Counted from the first letter of the stretch, positions 17,155 through 26,928 are shown. The stretch is 64,000 nt of DNA from Legionella_C dresdenensis (GCF_042649825.1 NZ_JBHSAB010000002.1:90177-154176); one strand, 5' to 3'. A program made the numbers and translations. Notes: generated by a model not told the origin, from the sequence alone.

Positions 17155-17733
17155 TTAAGCATCAGCCTGATAAGCTTCTGCCCCAATCTGAATTTTCACC
17201 TCATCGCCAATATTCGGCAGATACGCTTTGATGCCAAAATCAGAACGCTTTAACACGGTATTAGCACTGAAACCAACCGTCATTTTATTAGTAACCGGAT
17301 TTTTACCAGTCCGATTTAATTTAACATTCAGTGAAATTGGCTCGCTTCTGCCATGTAAAGTTAAAATGCCATCAACACGTGCAGTACTGCTATTGATCAA
17401 CTCGACACGATTGCTTTCAAACTTGGCGATTGGGAATTGGGCAATATTAAAAAATTGCTTGTCCTTCAATTCGCTATCCAGTTTTGGCAAACCAGTGATC
17501 AAATCAGCAAGGTTAATGGTTGCAACTACTTTACTATTCTGCGGATTTTCTTTATCCAGAGTCAACTCGCCATTAACAAACCATTTGCCAGTCTGATTTG
17601 AAAAACCAAAATGTTCAACCTGCCACTGCACATAGCTGTGTTGATTGTCAAAAATGAATTTTTCAGCAGTATCCGCAGAAATGGGCAGAGCAAATAACAA
17701 ATTTAATACCAGACAAGTCACAATGCGTTTCAC
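17155..17733 (-). CDS. yceI: YceI-family periplasmic lipid-binding protein
   Basis: A 192-residue secreted protein of the YceI lipocalin-like family, thought to bind polyisoprenoids in the periplasm. A Sec signal (MKRIVTCLVLNLLFALPISA) is followed by FDNQHSYVQWQVEHFGFSNQTG, the family's first strands, then LTLHGRSEPISLNV and the ending IGDEVKIQIGAEA. Length is normal. A single gene divergent from the SDR gene; its stop lies 17 bases beyond the repeat element. Confidence 0.9.
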   Translation of the reverse strand: MKRIVTCLVLNLLFALPISADTAEKFIFDNQHSYVQWQVEHFGFSNQTGKWFVNGELTLDKENPQNSKVVATINLADLITGLPKLDSELKDKQFFNIAQFPIAKFESNRVELINSSTARVDGILTLHGRSEPISLNVKLNRTGKNPVTNKMTVGFSANTVLKRSDFGIKAYLPNIGDEVKIQIGAEAYQADA

Positions 17734-17878
17734 AATATCTCCTAATCCTTAATAAACCCGGCGGCAATAGTATAAATATATCTGACAGTTTGGCAATTAC
17801 CGGGATCGATTGTTTTTCCGGCATTATATGCAATCAGAATTGTCAAAAAAATTGAGTTGATTTTTGTCACAATATATG

Positions 17879-17887
17879 TGCTATACT
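17879..17887 (+). promoter_or_regulatory. Extended -10 promoter for the SDR-hemerythrin pair
   Basis: TGCTATACT (TG at 17879-17880, TATACT at 17882-17887) lies about 57 bases before the ATG at 17944. A small hairpin, GTAAAAA/TTTTTAC, follows at 17897-17915 in the leader. Confidence 0.4.
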
Positions 17888-17943
17888 GATTGATATGTAA
17901 AAAAGGGATTTTTACGGAAAAACAATAAATGACGAGGTGAGTT

Positions 17944-18801
17944 ATGCAACATAATCAGCAAATGCCGCCCCAACATCAGGCACGCCAACCTGGCATTGAA
18001 AAAAAAATGGAACCGAAGCCGGTTTATTTATCCCCGAATTATCAGGGCAGTAATAAACTGAAAGATAAAGTAGCTATTATTACTGGCGGTGACAGTGGAA
18101 TTGGCCGTGCAGTGGCCTGTGCTTTTGTGTTAGAGGGGGCGCGGGTTGTTATTCAATATTTGAATGAGCATGAAGACGCTCAGGAAACGGAACAGATTAT
18201 CAATGACATTGGCGGGGAATGTTTGTTAATTCCAGCGAATCTGCAGTCACATGACGCCTGCCAGCAAGTTGTTCAGAGAGCGATTGAGAAATACCATAAA
18301 CTCGATATTCTGGTAAATAATTGCGCTGAACAGCACGTTAAAAAGCACATAGAGGAAATCAGTTGCGAACAATTGGAAGCAACCTTTAAAACCAACTTTT
18401 TCTCCTATTTTTATATGATTGCATCCGCCATGCCTCATTTAAAACAAGGCGCAGCTATTATTAATACGACTTCTGTGACTGCTTATAAAGGCAGTGGCGG
18501 GCTTATTGATTATTCTGCAACCAAAGGTGCGATTGTTGCTTTAACCCGCTCCCTTTCACAAAATCTGGTTAAACAGGGAATTCGGGTCAATGCGGTAGCG
18601 CCAGGACCCATATGGACCCCCTTAATTCCGGCAAGTTTCAGTGCTGAAGAAGTGGCGGAGTTTGGCGCCCAAGTACCTATGCAGCGGCCGGGGCAACCTG
18701 CAGAAATTGCGCCTTCATTTGTTTTTCTGGCAAGTGAGGATTCATCCTATATGACTGGCCAGGTTCTACATCCTAATGGCGGTGTTATCGTTAACAGTTA
18801 A
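17944..18801 (+). CDS. SDR-family oxidoreductase (general-stress type, YghA-like)
   Basis: A 285-residue classical short-chain dehydrogenase. The NAD(P)-binding motif is GGDSGIGRA (48-56) and the catalytic set is Ser177, Tyr190 and Lys194 (TTSVTAYKG, DYSATKGA). The roughly 40-residue N-terminal extension with EPKPVYLSPNYQGSNKLKDK is typical of the stress-induced group containing E. coli YghA and Bacillus GsiB-region proteins. The usual NNAG is NNCAE here. RBS GAGGTGA. The next gene, a hemerythrin-like protein, starts 13 bases after its stop, so a stress-response pair is likely. Substrate unknown. Confidence 0.88.
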   Translation: MQHNQQMPPQHQARQPGIEKKMEPKPVYLSPNYQGSNKLKDKVAIITGGDSGIGRAVACAFVLEGARVVIQYLNEHEDAQETEQIINDIGGECLLIPANLQSHDACQQVVQRAIEKYHKLDILVNNCAEQHVKKHIEEISCEQLEATFKTNFFSYFYMIASAMPHLKQGAAIINTTSVTAYKGSGGLIDYSATKGAIVALTRSLSQNLVKQGIRVNAVAPGPIWTPLIPASFSAEEVAEFGAQVPMQRPGQPAEIAPSFVFLASEDSSYMTGQVLHPNGGVIVNS

Positions 18802-18814
18802 TCGGGGGGATGCC

Positions 18815-19285
18815 ATGAGTATTTATACCTATTTGAAACATGATCACAAAGAAGTAAAAGATATTATTCAGCAAATTGAAGATTTAAAATCGTCAGATAC
18901 CGAGCAACGTGATGAATTATTTAATAAGTTAAAAACCAAAGTCAAAGTGCATAGTGATGCAGAAGATAAAATTTTTTATAAACCGTTAAGTAAAGACAAA
19001 GAAACCAAAGATGAAATTCCTCATGCCCGTGAGGAGCATGCGGAGGTTGAGGAAATGCTTGACAGGTTATCAGATACTTCACTTCGGGGAGCGGCCTGGA
19101 ATCAGCTTTTTAAGCATATGTCTCAGGCACTGTTGCACCATATTGAGGAAGAAGAAAACGAAATTTTTCCTGATGCCAGGAAAACCCTTTCTACTGCAGA
19201 GGCCAATGAAATGGAATCGGCCATGAAAGCGGAGAAAAAGAAAGTTAAGGATCATCTGAATATTGAATTGCGGGGCGAAGAATAA
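18815..19285 (+). CDS. Hemerythrin HHE-domain protein
   Basis: A 156-residue four-helix protein with the His/Glu pattern of hemerythrins: LKHDHKEVK (His9, His11), KVHSDAEDKIFY, ARAEEHAEV-type third helix, and HHIEEEENEIFP. Such proteins bind a di-iron site and sense or store oxygen or NO. The start at ATG 18815 has GGGGGA upstream; an in-frame ATG at 18776 lies inside the SDR gene and is not needed. Probably co-transcribed with the SDR gene. Confidence 0.88.
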   Translation: MSIYTYLKHDHKEVKDIIQQIEDLKSSDTEQRDELFNKLKTKVKVHSDAEDKIFYKPLSKDKETKDEIPHAREEHAEVEEMLDRLSDTSLRGAAWNQLFKHMSQALLHHIEEEENEIFPDARKTLSTAEANEMESAMKAEKKKVKDHLNIELRGEE

Positions 19286-19320
19286 TGCTCCAAATGTGAA
19301 ACAACATATTCAATTCTATT

Positions 19321-19356
19321 GTAGCCTGGGTGCAGCGAAGCGAAACCCAGGTTCCG
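19321..19356. repeat. GTAGCCTGGGTGCAG..AACCCAGG repeat
   Basis: Short imperfect palindrome between genes, GTAGCCTGGGTGCAGC paired with AACCCAGGTT, related to 30598-30639 and 11068-11086. Confidence 0.55.
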
Positions 19357-19447
19357 GTTGTGCGAAAAAATGCAGAACCCAAATAATTGACGAAAATCTG
19401 AATTTTATGCATCATGCCAATAGAAAAATTCTTTATTAGGCATACAC

Positions 19448-20710
19448 TTGACTCAGATAAACACCCAATCCGCGCTTCTTGAGCAACCCATAGCAGCCGA
19501 AGAATCCGTCAGTATTGCACGCACAGGCCGTTTCGAGGCGCTTGATCTGCAGCGCGGCATGATTATGACCCTGATGGCGCTTGCACATTCGCGCGAATAT
19601 TCCAGTGATCCCTATACTAACTCCAGTTGGCAGGTCACTTCGGCATGGAAAGGCCACAACTGGCTTGACGCCTTGCAACAAGTGATCGTAGGGTCAGGCG
19701 TGGCAGGCGGTTTTTTTATGATGATGGGCGTTGGCATCTTTTTTCTCTGGCATTCGTGGTTAAAAGATGGCCGTACTCCGAAAGAAATTTTCAATTATTT
19801 GTTTCTGCGCGGCTCGTTGCTGGTTTTATTGCAGCTAACAATCCTTGAGGGATTTGAATTAGTCTCGTCTGATAAACCATTTTTCCTATATGCCGGTGTC
19901 TTTATGACATTGGGATTATGCATGATGGGTGCAGCCTGTTGCATGCGTCTGATTGCTTATCTGAAACATAAAATCCCTGACATGCCCTGGGAGTACATTG
20001 TTCCGCTGGTAGTTATTGTAACCATAACTCTGACTATGCAAATATTAGTGGGCAATCTGCAAGCTGAAAAATTACAGCCTACCTTTAATCAGGTTATTTT
20101 TCTGATAACCGGAAACACTTACTATAACGGGATTTTGCTCGAAATCAATTACACGCCGATACCCTGGTTTCCAGCAGTTGCCATGGGCTTGATTGTAGGC
20201 AAAATACTGCAGCCAAGAAATGCAGGCAGCATGCGGCAGTTAAAAAATCTGGCTTTTGGATTAGTGGCCGCCTGGTTTATCCTGCGTACCGCAACACTGA
20301 CTGGCTGGTTACATGCCGGCGATTATAAACAGCTTGCTGACAGTCAGGATATTAGCTGGATTTCCTGGTTTTGCGCCTCAAAACATCCGCCCTCTATCGA
20401 GTATTTTTTATGGGCGTGCGGTATGAATTTATCAGGGATTGTTCTGTGGTATAAAGTCAGTCAATCATGGCCCGCGGTATTTGATAAATTTCGCTTTTTA
20501 AAAATATTGGCGCAATGCGCGTTGTTTTTCTTTGTTGTCCATTGGTTTGTATATTTTGGATTATCGTTATTGCTTCCTGAAAAATTAACTACCCCTATGC
20601 CGCAAATTGGTTTTTGGCTGGTTGGTATGATAGTGTTGTTTTATTTATGCAGACGCTTCCACGCCTTTAAGTTCAGACAATCAAAATATTCATGGTGGCG
20701 GATGTTCTAA
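19448..20710 (+). CDS. Heparan-alpha-glucosaminide N-acetyltransferase-like membrane protein (DUF1624 type)
   Basis: A 420-residue polytopic membrane protein with about ten hydrophobic helices. The N-terminus RFEALDLQRGMIMTLMALAH is the family signature (RxxxLDxxRG), followed by FFMMMGVGIFFLWHS. Homologues move acyl groups across membranes (HGSNAT, OafA-like relatives); the bacterial members mostly lack a known substrate. The start is TTG at 19448 without a strong RBS; it is kept because the next Met (residue 38) would cut into the signature. It ends 24 bases before the RND operon and may be co-transcribed. Confidence 0.75.
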   Translation: MTQINTQSALLEQPIAAEESVSIARTGRFEALDLQRGMIMTLMALAHSREYSSDPYTNSSWQVTSAWKGHNWLDALQQVIVGSGVAGGFFMMMGVGIFFLWHSWLKDGRTPKEIFNYLFLRGSLLVLLQLTILEGFELVSSDKPFFLYAGVFMTLGLCMMGAACCMRLIAYLKHKIPDMPWEYIVPLVVIVTITLTMQILVGNLQAEKLQPTFNQVIFLITGNTYYNGILLEINYTPIPWFPAVAMGLIVGKILQPRNAGSMRQLKNLAFGLVAAWFILRTATLTGWLHAGDYKQLADSQDISWISWFCASKHPPSIEYFLWACGMNLSGIVLWYKVSQSWPAVFDKFRFLKILAQCALFFFVVHWFVYFGLSLLLPEKLTTPMPQIGFWLVGMIVLFYLCRRFHAFKFRQSKYSWWRMF

Positions 20711-20734
20711 AATACGATCAGGGATGATTGATCT

Positions 20735-22288
20735 ATGTTAAGGATTTTTATATTTGCTGTATGCCTCCTTCTCAGTGCCTGTATGGTGGGACCAGACTAT
20801 AAGGAGCCGCAAAAGCCGGTCGCAGAGCATTGGTTGGCCAAAAGCCCGGCAATCAAGGAAGCCCCCGTCAGGAATGCCAACTGGTGGAAAGTTTTTCGTG
20901 ATCCAACCCTGACCAGCATCATTCATCAGGGTTACAGCAATAGCCTGACAGTTCAAATTGCTGGCGTTCGTGTTTTGCAAGCCCGGGCCCAACTTGCACA
21001 ATCCGTAGGCGAGCTTTATCCGCAGCAACAAGCGATTACAGGTAATTATAATTATCAACGCATAGGCGGCGGTTTTTTACAGGGACTTATTCCCTCAAGC
21101 TTTGAGACCGCGTCTTTAGGTGCTTCAGCCAGTTGGGAGCTGGATTTCTGGGGTAAGTACCGCCGCGCTATCCGATCAAATGACGCAACATTCCTGGCAT
21201 CGTTAGCGGCTTATGATAATGCCTTGGTCACCTTAACCTCGGATGTTGCCAGTACCTATATCAGTATTCGTACCACAGAAGAACAGATTCGAGTTACCAA
21301 AGCGAATATTCAGGTTCAGGCCAACAGTCTGCAAATTGCTAATTCACGTTTTAATGCGGGTGAAACCAGTTTGCTTGATGTACAGCAGGCTAAAACCGAG
21401 CTTGCGTCGACACAGGCGAAGCTGCCTCCATTGATTGCAAGCCTGCAGAGCCAAAAGGATATTTTGGCCGTGTTACTTGGAACAGTACCGACTAATATTG
21501 ACGGTATATTGAAAAAAAGCCGCGGTATTCCAATGGCTATCCAGCGTGTTGCTGTCGGCATCCCACTGGAAACGCTGGCGCAACGACCTGACATCTATCA
21601 GGCACGTCTTGAAGCAGTTGCCCAGTCAGAGGCTATAGGGGCGGTGAAAGCCAATCTTTATCCGGCGCTGTCGTTAGTCGGAACCTTTGCTTTTGCCGGT
21701 AATACGATAGGCTCATCCTCCATGAGCAATATGTTTAATTGGTCGCACCGGACAATAACCGCAGGCCCGTCGCTGACCTGGCCGATCCTGAACTATGGCC
21801 AGATTACCAATAGCGTCCGGGTACAGGATGCGGTATTTCAGGAAGCGTTGTTGAATTACATCAATAAGGTTTTAAAAGCCCAGCAGGAAGTGCAGGATTA
21901 TATCACGCGTTATGTCGAAGCAATCAAAGCCGAGCGTAGTCTTGAGCAGGCAAATAGCTCCGCAGTCAAAGCGGTAAAGCTGGCGATTGTTCGTTATAAG
22001 GAAGGGCAGGCGAGTTATACCACCGTCCTTGATACCGAGCGTCAGCAATTACAAGTCCAGACCTCTTTAACCGATGCAAAAGGTGAAATCGGTAAAGCGC
22101 TGGTCGGGCTTTATCGCGCCCTGGGCGGTGGCTGGCAGATTCGCGGCTGTAATGACGTTATTTCGCCCAAAACCAAGGCTGATATGGCGGATCGAACAAA
22201 TTGGGGTAATTTGCTGGAAAAACAAAACCACCAAAAGCCAGTCACTCCTGGCCAGCAAATTAAACAACTTTACGTACCAAACTGGTGA
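20735..22288 (+). CDS. Outer-membrane efflux lipoprotein (NodT/OprM family)
   Basis: A 517-residue outer-membrane channel of a tripartite efflux pump. The lipoprotein signal ends in LLSAC, followed by MVGPDYKEP as in OprM-type proteins. Two TolC-like halves carry the usual long Ala/Gln-rich helices (ARAQLAQSVGELYPQQ; SLLDVQQAKTELASTQA; YKEGQASYTTVLDTERQQL) and PALSLVGTF. It is the first gene of an OMF-adaptor-pump operon, and its stop overlaps the GTG of the adaptor. The last about 60 residues after the channel are polar. Confidence 0.92.
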   Translation: MLRIFIFAVCLLLSACMVGPDYKEPQKPVAEHWLAKSPAIKEAPVRNANWWKVFRDPTLTSIIHQGYSNSLTVQIAGVRVLQARAQLAQSVGELYPQQQAITGNYNYQRIGGGFLQGLIPSSFETASLGASASWELDFWGKYRRAIRSNDATFLASLAAYDNALVTLTSDVASTYISIRTTEEQIRVTKANIQVQANSLQIANSRFNAGETSLLDVQQAKTELASTQAKLPPLIASLQSQKDILAVLLGTVPTNIDGILKKSRGIPMAIQRVAVGIPLETLAQRPDIYQARLEAVAQSEAIGAVKANLYPALSLVGTFAFAGNTIGSSSMSNMFNWSHRTITAGPSLTWPILNYGQITNSVRVQDAVFQEALLNYINKVLKAQQEVQDYITRYVEAIKAERSLEQANSSAVKAVKLAIVRYKEGQASYTTVLDTERQQLQVQTSLTDAKGEIGKALVGLYRALGGGWQIRGCNDVISPKTKADMADRTNWGNLLEKQNHQKPVTPGQQIKQLYVPNW

Positions 22289-23574
22289 TAAGCATGACTG
22301 CAGAGCACAAAATAAAATTACAGAAACTGGCAGCAATCGTGGTTGTTGTATTTTTATTATATCTGGTTGTCCATTTTACTAATAAAAAACAGCCGCCGAC
22401 TCTGCCAGTACCTGTTGTTACAGTGAGTAAACCAAAGCTGGCCAATGTGGTTGATTATGTTAACCAGACTGGTAATCTGGTGGCTTACAATTCTGTTAAT
22501 CTCGTTGCCCGGGTTGAAGGTTATCTGAATGAAATCAAATTTACTGATGGCGCGCTGGTAAAAAAAGGTCAGGAATTATTTATTATTGAGCCGCAACCTT
22601 ATCTTGAAAAGTTAAGAGCGGAACAGGCCAGCCTCGAAGCAATCAAAGCGGCTTCAGTTTATGATTTGTCTGAATACAAGCGCCAACAGAAAATGTATAA
22701 AGAAAATGCTACTGCACAGAAAAGCGTCGAGCAGTGGCGGTCTAAATATGATGAATCAATTGCAGAAATTGCCAAAGCAGAAGCAAATGTTTCGATAGCT
22801 CAAATCAATTACAGCTATACCCGAGTATTGGCGCCTTTTGATGGCCGTATTGGCCGCCACCTGGTCGATCCGGGAAATCTGGTCGGTAATGGCAAGGCAA
22901 CGGAACTGGCGAATGTCGAGCAGATTGATCCGATTTACGTGTATTTTAATCTCAACGAGCTTGATTTGCTTAAGCTGCGTGCAGAGGCAAAAGCGCATGG
23001 AATTACCCGAGAGGATATTAATAAAATCCCGGTTTACGTTGCCATGCAGAATGAAAAAGGATTTCCGCATCAGGGCAAGCTTGATTTTGTGAACACAGGT
23101 CTTAATGCTTCAACCGGAACGATGCAGTTTCGCGCCTTATTGCCTAATAAAGATTTAACTTTGTTGCCGGGTCTGTTTGTACAGGTACGTATAGCAGCCA
23201 GTAATCCGAAGCCAACTTTAACCGTACCAGACAGCGCAGTTCTTTATGATCAAATTGGTGCTTATCTGCTGACAGTGGATAACAACAACACTGTGGCGGT
23301 CAAGCGGGTCAAACTGGGCGGAGTAGAAAACGGTATGCGGGCAGTGATCTCTGGCCTGTCAGCTCAGGATAACGTAATTGTTGACGGCTTGCAGAATGCA
23401 ACGCCTGGTAAACAGGTTAATCCTCAGACAAAAAAGGAGACTACGCTGGTTGGACTCAACAATATACTGCCTAGTCAGCTGCCTTCCTGTCGTAACAGTA
23501 GTTTTGTACAGGCAAAAACCAATAAAGCGCTGCCCAGCAAGTTACCTTTCTGGCGTGACAGTAATTATGCATAG
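22285..23574 (+). CDS. RND periplasmic adaptor (membrane fusion protein)
   Basis: A 429-residue adaptor linking the RND pump to the outer-membrane channel. A membrane anchor (about 15-28) is followed by the split lipoyl/barrel domains: VARVEGYLNEIKFTDGALVKKGQELFIIEPQPY, then the hairpin of helices and YTRVLAPFDGRIGR, then PGLFVQVRI. The GTG at 22285 overlaps the upstream stop by four bases; the ATG at 22294 is an equally possible start. The C-terminal 50 residues are unusual, with a short repeat (LPSQLPSCRNSSF and LPSKLPFWRDSNY). The pump gene follows after a 142-base spacer holding a palindromic repeat. Confidence 0.9.
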   Translation: MISMTAEHKIKLQKLAAIVVVVFLLYLVVHFTNKKQPPTLPVPVVTVSKPKLANVVDYVNQTGNLVAYNSVNLVARVEGYLNEIKFTDGALVKKGQELFIIEPQPYLEKLRAEQASLEAIKAASVYDLSEYKRQQKMYKENATAQKSVEQWRSKYDESIAEIAKAEANVSIAQINYSYTRVLAPFDGRIGRHLVDPGNLVGNGKATELANVEQIDPIYVYFNLNELDLLKLRAEAKAHGITREDINKIPVYVAMQNEKGFPHQGKLDFVNTGLNASTGTMQFRALLPNKDLTLLPGLFVQVRIAASNPKPTLTVPDSAVLYDQIGAYLLTVDNNNTVAVKRVKLGGVENGMRAVISGLSAQDNVIVDGLQNATPGKQVNPQTKKETTLVGLNNILPSQLPSCRNSSFVQAKTNKALPSKLPFWRDSNYA

Positions 23575-23602
23575 GTTTATTGCCATTAAGTTAAGAAAAT
23601 TT

Positions 23603-23691
23603 GTCATCCCCGCGGAGGCGGGGATCCACCCCATCAAACAAGGTAAGAGGCTGGCTCGAGAGATGGATTCCCGCCTTCGCGGGAATGACAG
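23603..23691. repeat. MITE-like palindrome, copy A
   Basis: A roughly 89-base inverted repeat, GTCATCCCCGCG..GGCGGGGATCC at the left and GGATTCCCGCCTTCGCGGGAATGACAG at its right end written in parts, with a central GGTAAG..CTNGCT. Copies at 39861-39948 and 48596-48683 are nearly the same. It is flanked by GCCATTAAGTTAAG. It lies inside the RND operon between adaptor and pump genes. Confidence 0.85.
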
Positions 23692-23716
23692 AGTCCTTTA
23701 AAAGTGAGAAACAGAA

Positions 23717-26700
23717 ATGATTTCCAAGTTCTTTATTGAAAGACCAGTACTGGCCAATGTGATTGCACTGTTACTGGTTTTGCTGGGTGCAATTGCCATC
23801 GTGATTTTACCAGTATCACAATATCCGGCGATAGTACCGCCGACTATTCAGGTTACAACCACCTATCCTGGCGCTGATGCAGATACCCTAATCAAAACCG
23901 TAGCGCTTCCGATTGAGCAGCAAGTAAATGGCGTGGCTGATATGCTTTATATGCAATCAACCAGCAATAACAATGGTAATTATAATCTTATTGTTACGTT
24001 TGATATTGGTACTGATTTGAATATCGCTCAAGTTCTGGTTCAGAACCGTGTACAGGCCGCGATGGCTCAACTACCACAACAGGTTCAGCAACAGGGCGTA
24101 CTGGTCCAGCAGAAATCCACAGCGATTTTGCAATTTATTACCCTGACTTCAGAAAAAGATCAATATGATGGTCTGTTCCTCAATAATTATGCCACCATCA
24201 ATATGCAAAACGAACTGGCGCGACTGCCGGGGGTCGGCAATGTGGTTATTTTTGGTTCAGGAACCTATGCGATGCGGATCTGGCTTGATCCACAAAAAAT
24301 GATGGCATTCGGCTTAAATCCCAGCGATGTATTGAATGCGGTCAGTAATCAGAATAAGGAAATTTCGGCAGGACAGGTTGCCTCTCCACCCATAGCTGGC
24401 CAGCAAGCCTATCAGTTTACCGTTAATGTGCCTGGCCAATTGGCTGACCCGGATCAATTTGCTGATATTATTATCAAAAGCATGCCCGTAAAAGCTGATC
24501 AGCAGGCCAATGCCGGCAGCAGCGCCCAGCTTGTTCGTATCCGTGATGTTGGCCGGGTTGAACTGGGTTCTGCGAATTATAACCAGCTTTCCAAACTTAA
24601 TAACAAGCCGGCAGCTGCGATTGGCATTTTCCAGTTACCGGGCGCTAATGCTTTGCAAGTTGCAACTGAAGTGCGTAAAACCGTTGCTAATATGGCGAAA
24701 AATTTTCCGCCTGGCTTACAATATACAATCCCCTTCGACACTACCGTGTTTGTAACCGAATCGATCAATGAAGTATATAAGACGTTGATTGAAGCGGGAA
24801 TTTTAGTACTCATTGTCATTGTTGTCTTTTTACAAAACTTCCGTGCCACGCTGGTTCCAGCGACAACGGTGCCGGTTACTATTATTGGAACATTTATCGC
24901 CCTGTTATTTTTAGGCTATACAGTCAACCTGCTGACTTTATTCGCACTGGTATTGGCAATTGGTATTGTAGTCGATGACGCAATCGTTATTGTCGAAGGA
25001 GTCAGTCATTACATTGAGCGTGGCGTGCCGCCGAAAGAGGCTGCTATTAAAACCATGCAAGAGCTTTTCGGCCCGATTCTGGGGATAACCCTGGTTTTAA
25101 TGGCGGTGTTCGTTCCGGCAGGCTTTATGCCTGGCCTTACTGGCGCAATGTATGCCCAGTTCGCGTTAGTTATTGCTGCCACGGCTTTGATCAGTGCGAT
25201 TAACGCCATGACACTGAAGCCGACCCAATGCGCCTTATGGTTAAAGCCATTGGATACCTCCAAGCCTAAAAATATTTTTTTCCGGACATTTGACCGCTTC
25301 TATAATCCGTTGGAAGCGGCCTATGTTGGGTTTATTGAAAAACTGGCCAACAATAGCGGCAAAGTCTGTATTATAGGTCTGGTCTTAGTTGCGCTGGCAG
25401 TTTTCGGCATCAGCCGCATTCCGACCGGCTTTATTCCGATCGAGGATCAGGGCTATCTGATCATGAATGTCATGTTGCCTGATGGCGCATCGTTATCACG
25501 CACTGAAGCGGTGATGAAGGAGTTAAGCGATGAAGTTTCCAAGGTGGGCGGTGTTGCCAATGTGATTTCAATTGACGGTGTTTCCTTGCTGGATAACAAC
25601 ACTAGCCTGGCGAATGCCGGAATTTTGTATGTCATGTTCAAGGATTGGAGTGAGCGCGGCGAAGGGGAGGGGTTACTGCCGCTTTATACCAAACTTAATG
25701 ATATCGCAACCAAAACTTTAAGCGCAAAAGTGATGGTTATTGTGCCGCCGCCGATTCAGGGTTTGGGTTTATCAGGTGGTTTCCAGATGCAAGTGGAATT
25801 GCGCGACGGCAGTTTTGATTACCGCAAATTGCAGGCTGTGACTGATCTCTTAATCCAGAATGGTAATCAACAAACGGAATTACAGCATCTCCTGACTTCC
25901 TTCCGGGCATCTGTACCACAACTTGCAGCGCCTATCAGCCGGGTGAAGTCTGAATCATTGGGTGTGCCGCTTGGAGACGCTTTTGATACATTGCAAACCT
26001 ATCTTGGCTCTTCTTACGTAAATCTTTTCACCAAGTTCGGCCAGGTTTTTCAGGTATATGTTCAGGCAGAGGCAGAGGCCAGAATGACGGTTGACGATGT
26101 GCGTAATTTTTATGTCAGAAACGAGGCTGGCGAGATGGTGCCATTTGGTACCCTGACTGATATGGGACCTGCTGTGGGGCCAGCAATTATTTCCTTATAT
26201 AACTTATACCCTTCCAGCAGTATTAATGGCGCTTCTGCACCGGGCTACAGCTCTGGCCAGGCAATTAATATAATGGAGCAACTGGCCCACGTTTCATTGC
26301 CTGCCGGAATGGCCTATGAATGGACAAGTACCTCTTATCAGGAAAAGCTGGCAGGTAATTTAAGTTATTATATTTTCCTGTTGTCGCTGATACTGGTTTA
26401 TATGATTCTTGCCGGACAATATGAAAATTGGGTCACGCCCGCTTCAGTGTTACTCAGTGTGCCCTTGGCGCTGATTGGTACGGTATTTGCGTTATCAGCA
26501 CTGGGGCTGGCAAATAATATGTATACCCAGATTGGCCTGTTATTACTGATAGCGCTGGCGGCAAAGAATGCGATTTTGATAGTTGAGGTCGCCCGCGAAC
26601 ATCGTTTAATCCATAATAAATCCATTATCGAAGCCGCTGTTCATGGCGCAAAAACCCGTTTTCGGCCAATTCTGATGACTTCTTTTGCCTTTATTATGGG

Positions 26701-26893
26701 AGTATTGCCGCTGGTTTTCGCAACTGGCGCTGGCGCCAATGCGCGCCGCTCAATTGGCATTGCTGTCTGCAGCGGTATGCTGGCGTCAACCTGTCTGGCA
26801 ATGTTGTTTGTACCGGCGTTTTATGTAGTGTTGCAGAGTTGGCAGGAAAAGAGAAAAGAACGAAAAGCGGTGCTGGCTACACAAACAAAGTAG
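23717..26893 (+). CDS. RND efflux pump, HAE1 family (AcrB/MexB-like)
   Basis: A 1058-residue proton-driven inner-membrane multidrug pump. Markers: an N-terminal MISKFFIERPVLANVIAL, the paired TM4 aspartates in IGIVVDDAIVIVE, FMPGLTGAMYAQFALVIAA after TM5-6, the TM10 lysine in LAAKNAILIVE, and RPILMTSFAFIMGVLPLV. Length and two-fold layout are normal for HAE1. It is the third gene of the operon, after its own adaptor and channel. No repressor gene adjoins, so regulation cannot be read here. Confidence 0.95.
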   Translation: MISKFFIERPVLANVIALLLVLLGAIAIVILPVSQYPAIVPPTIQVTTTYPGADADTLIKTVALPIEQQVNGVADMLYMQSTSNNNGNYNLIVTFDIGTDLNIAQVLVQNRVQAAMAQLPQQVQQQGVLVQQKSTAILQFITLTSEKDQYDGLFLNNYATINMQNELARLPGVGNVVIFGSGTYAMRIWLDPQKMMAFGLNPSDVLNAVSNQNKEISAGQVASPPIAGQQAYQFTVNVPGQLADPDQFADIIIKSMPVKADQQANAGSSAQLVRIRDVGRVELGSANYNQLSKLNNKPAAAIGIFQLPGANALQVATEVRKTVANMAKNFPPGLQYTIPFDTTVFVTESINEVYKTLIEAGILVLIVIVVFLQNFRATLVPATTVPVTIIGTFIALLFLGYTVNLLTLFALVLAIGIVVDDAIVIVEGVSHYIERGVPPKEAAIKTMQELFGPILGITLVLMAVFVPAGFMPGLTGAMYAQFALVIAATALISAINAMTLKPTQCALWLKPLDTSKPKNIFFRTFDRFYNPLEAAYVGFIEKLANNSGKVCIIGLVLVALAVFGISRIPTGFIPIEDQGYLIMNVMLPDGASLSRTEAVMKELSDEVSKVGGVANVISIDGVSLLDNNTSLANAGILYVMFKDWSERGEGEGLLPLYTKLNDIATKTLSAKVMVIVPPPIQGLGLSGGFQMQVELRDGSFDYRKLQAVTDLLIQNGNQQTELQHLLTSFRASVPQLAAPISRVKSESLGVPLGDAFDTLQTYLGSSYVNLFTKFGQVFQVYVQAEAEARMTVDDVRNFYVRNEAGEMVPFGTLTDMGPAVGPAIISLYNLYPSSSINGASAPGYSSGQAINIMEQLAHVSLPAGMAYEWTSTSYQEKLAGNLSYYIFLLSLILVYMILAGQYENWVTPASVLLSVPLALIGTVFALSALGLANNMYTQIGLLLLIALAAKNAILIVEVAREHRLIHNKSIIEAAVHGAKTRFRPILMTSFAFIMGVLPLVFATGAGANARRSIGIAVCSGMLASTCLAMLFVPAFYVVLQSWQEKRKERKAVLATQTK

Positions 26894-26896
26894 CCG

Positions 26897-26928
26897 GGTA
26901 GCCTTGATACAATGCAGCGTATCAATTT
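26897..26928. repeat. GGGTAGCCTTGAT..AGCGTATCAA repeat
   Basis: An imperfect palindrome just after the pump gene; a related copy in opposite orientation is at 43236-43270. The rest of 26929-27015 holds no visible gene. Confidence 0.45.
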
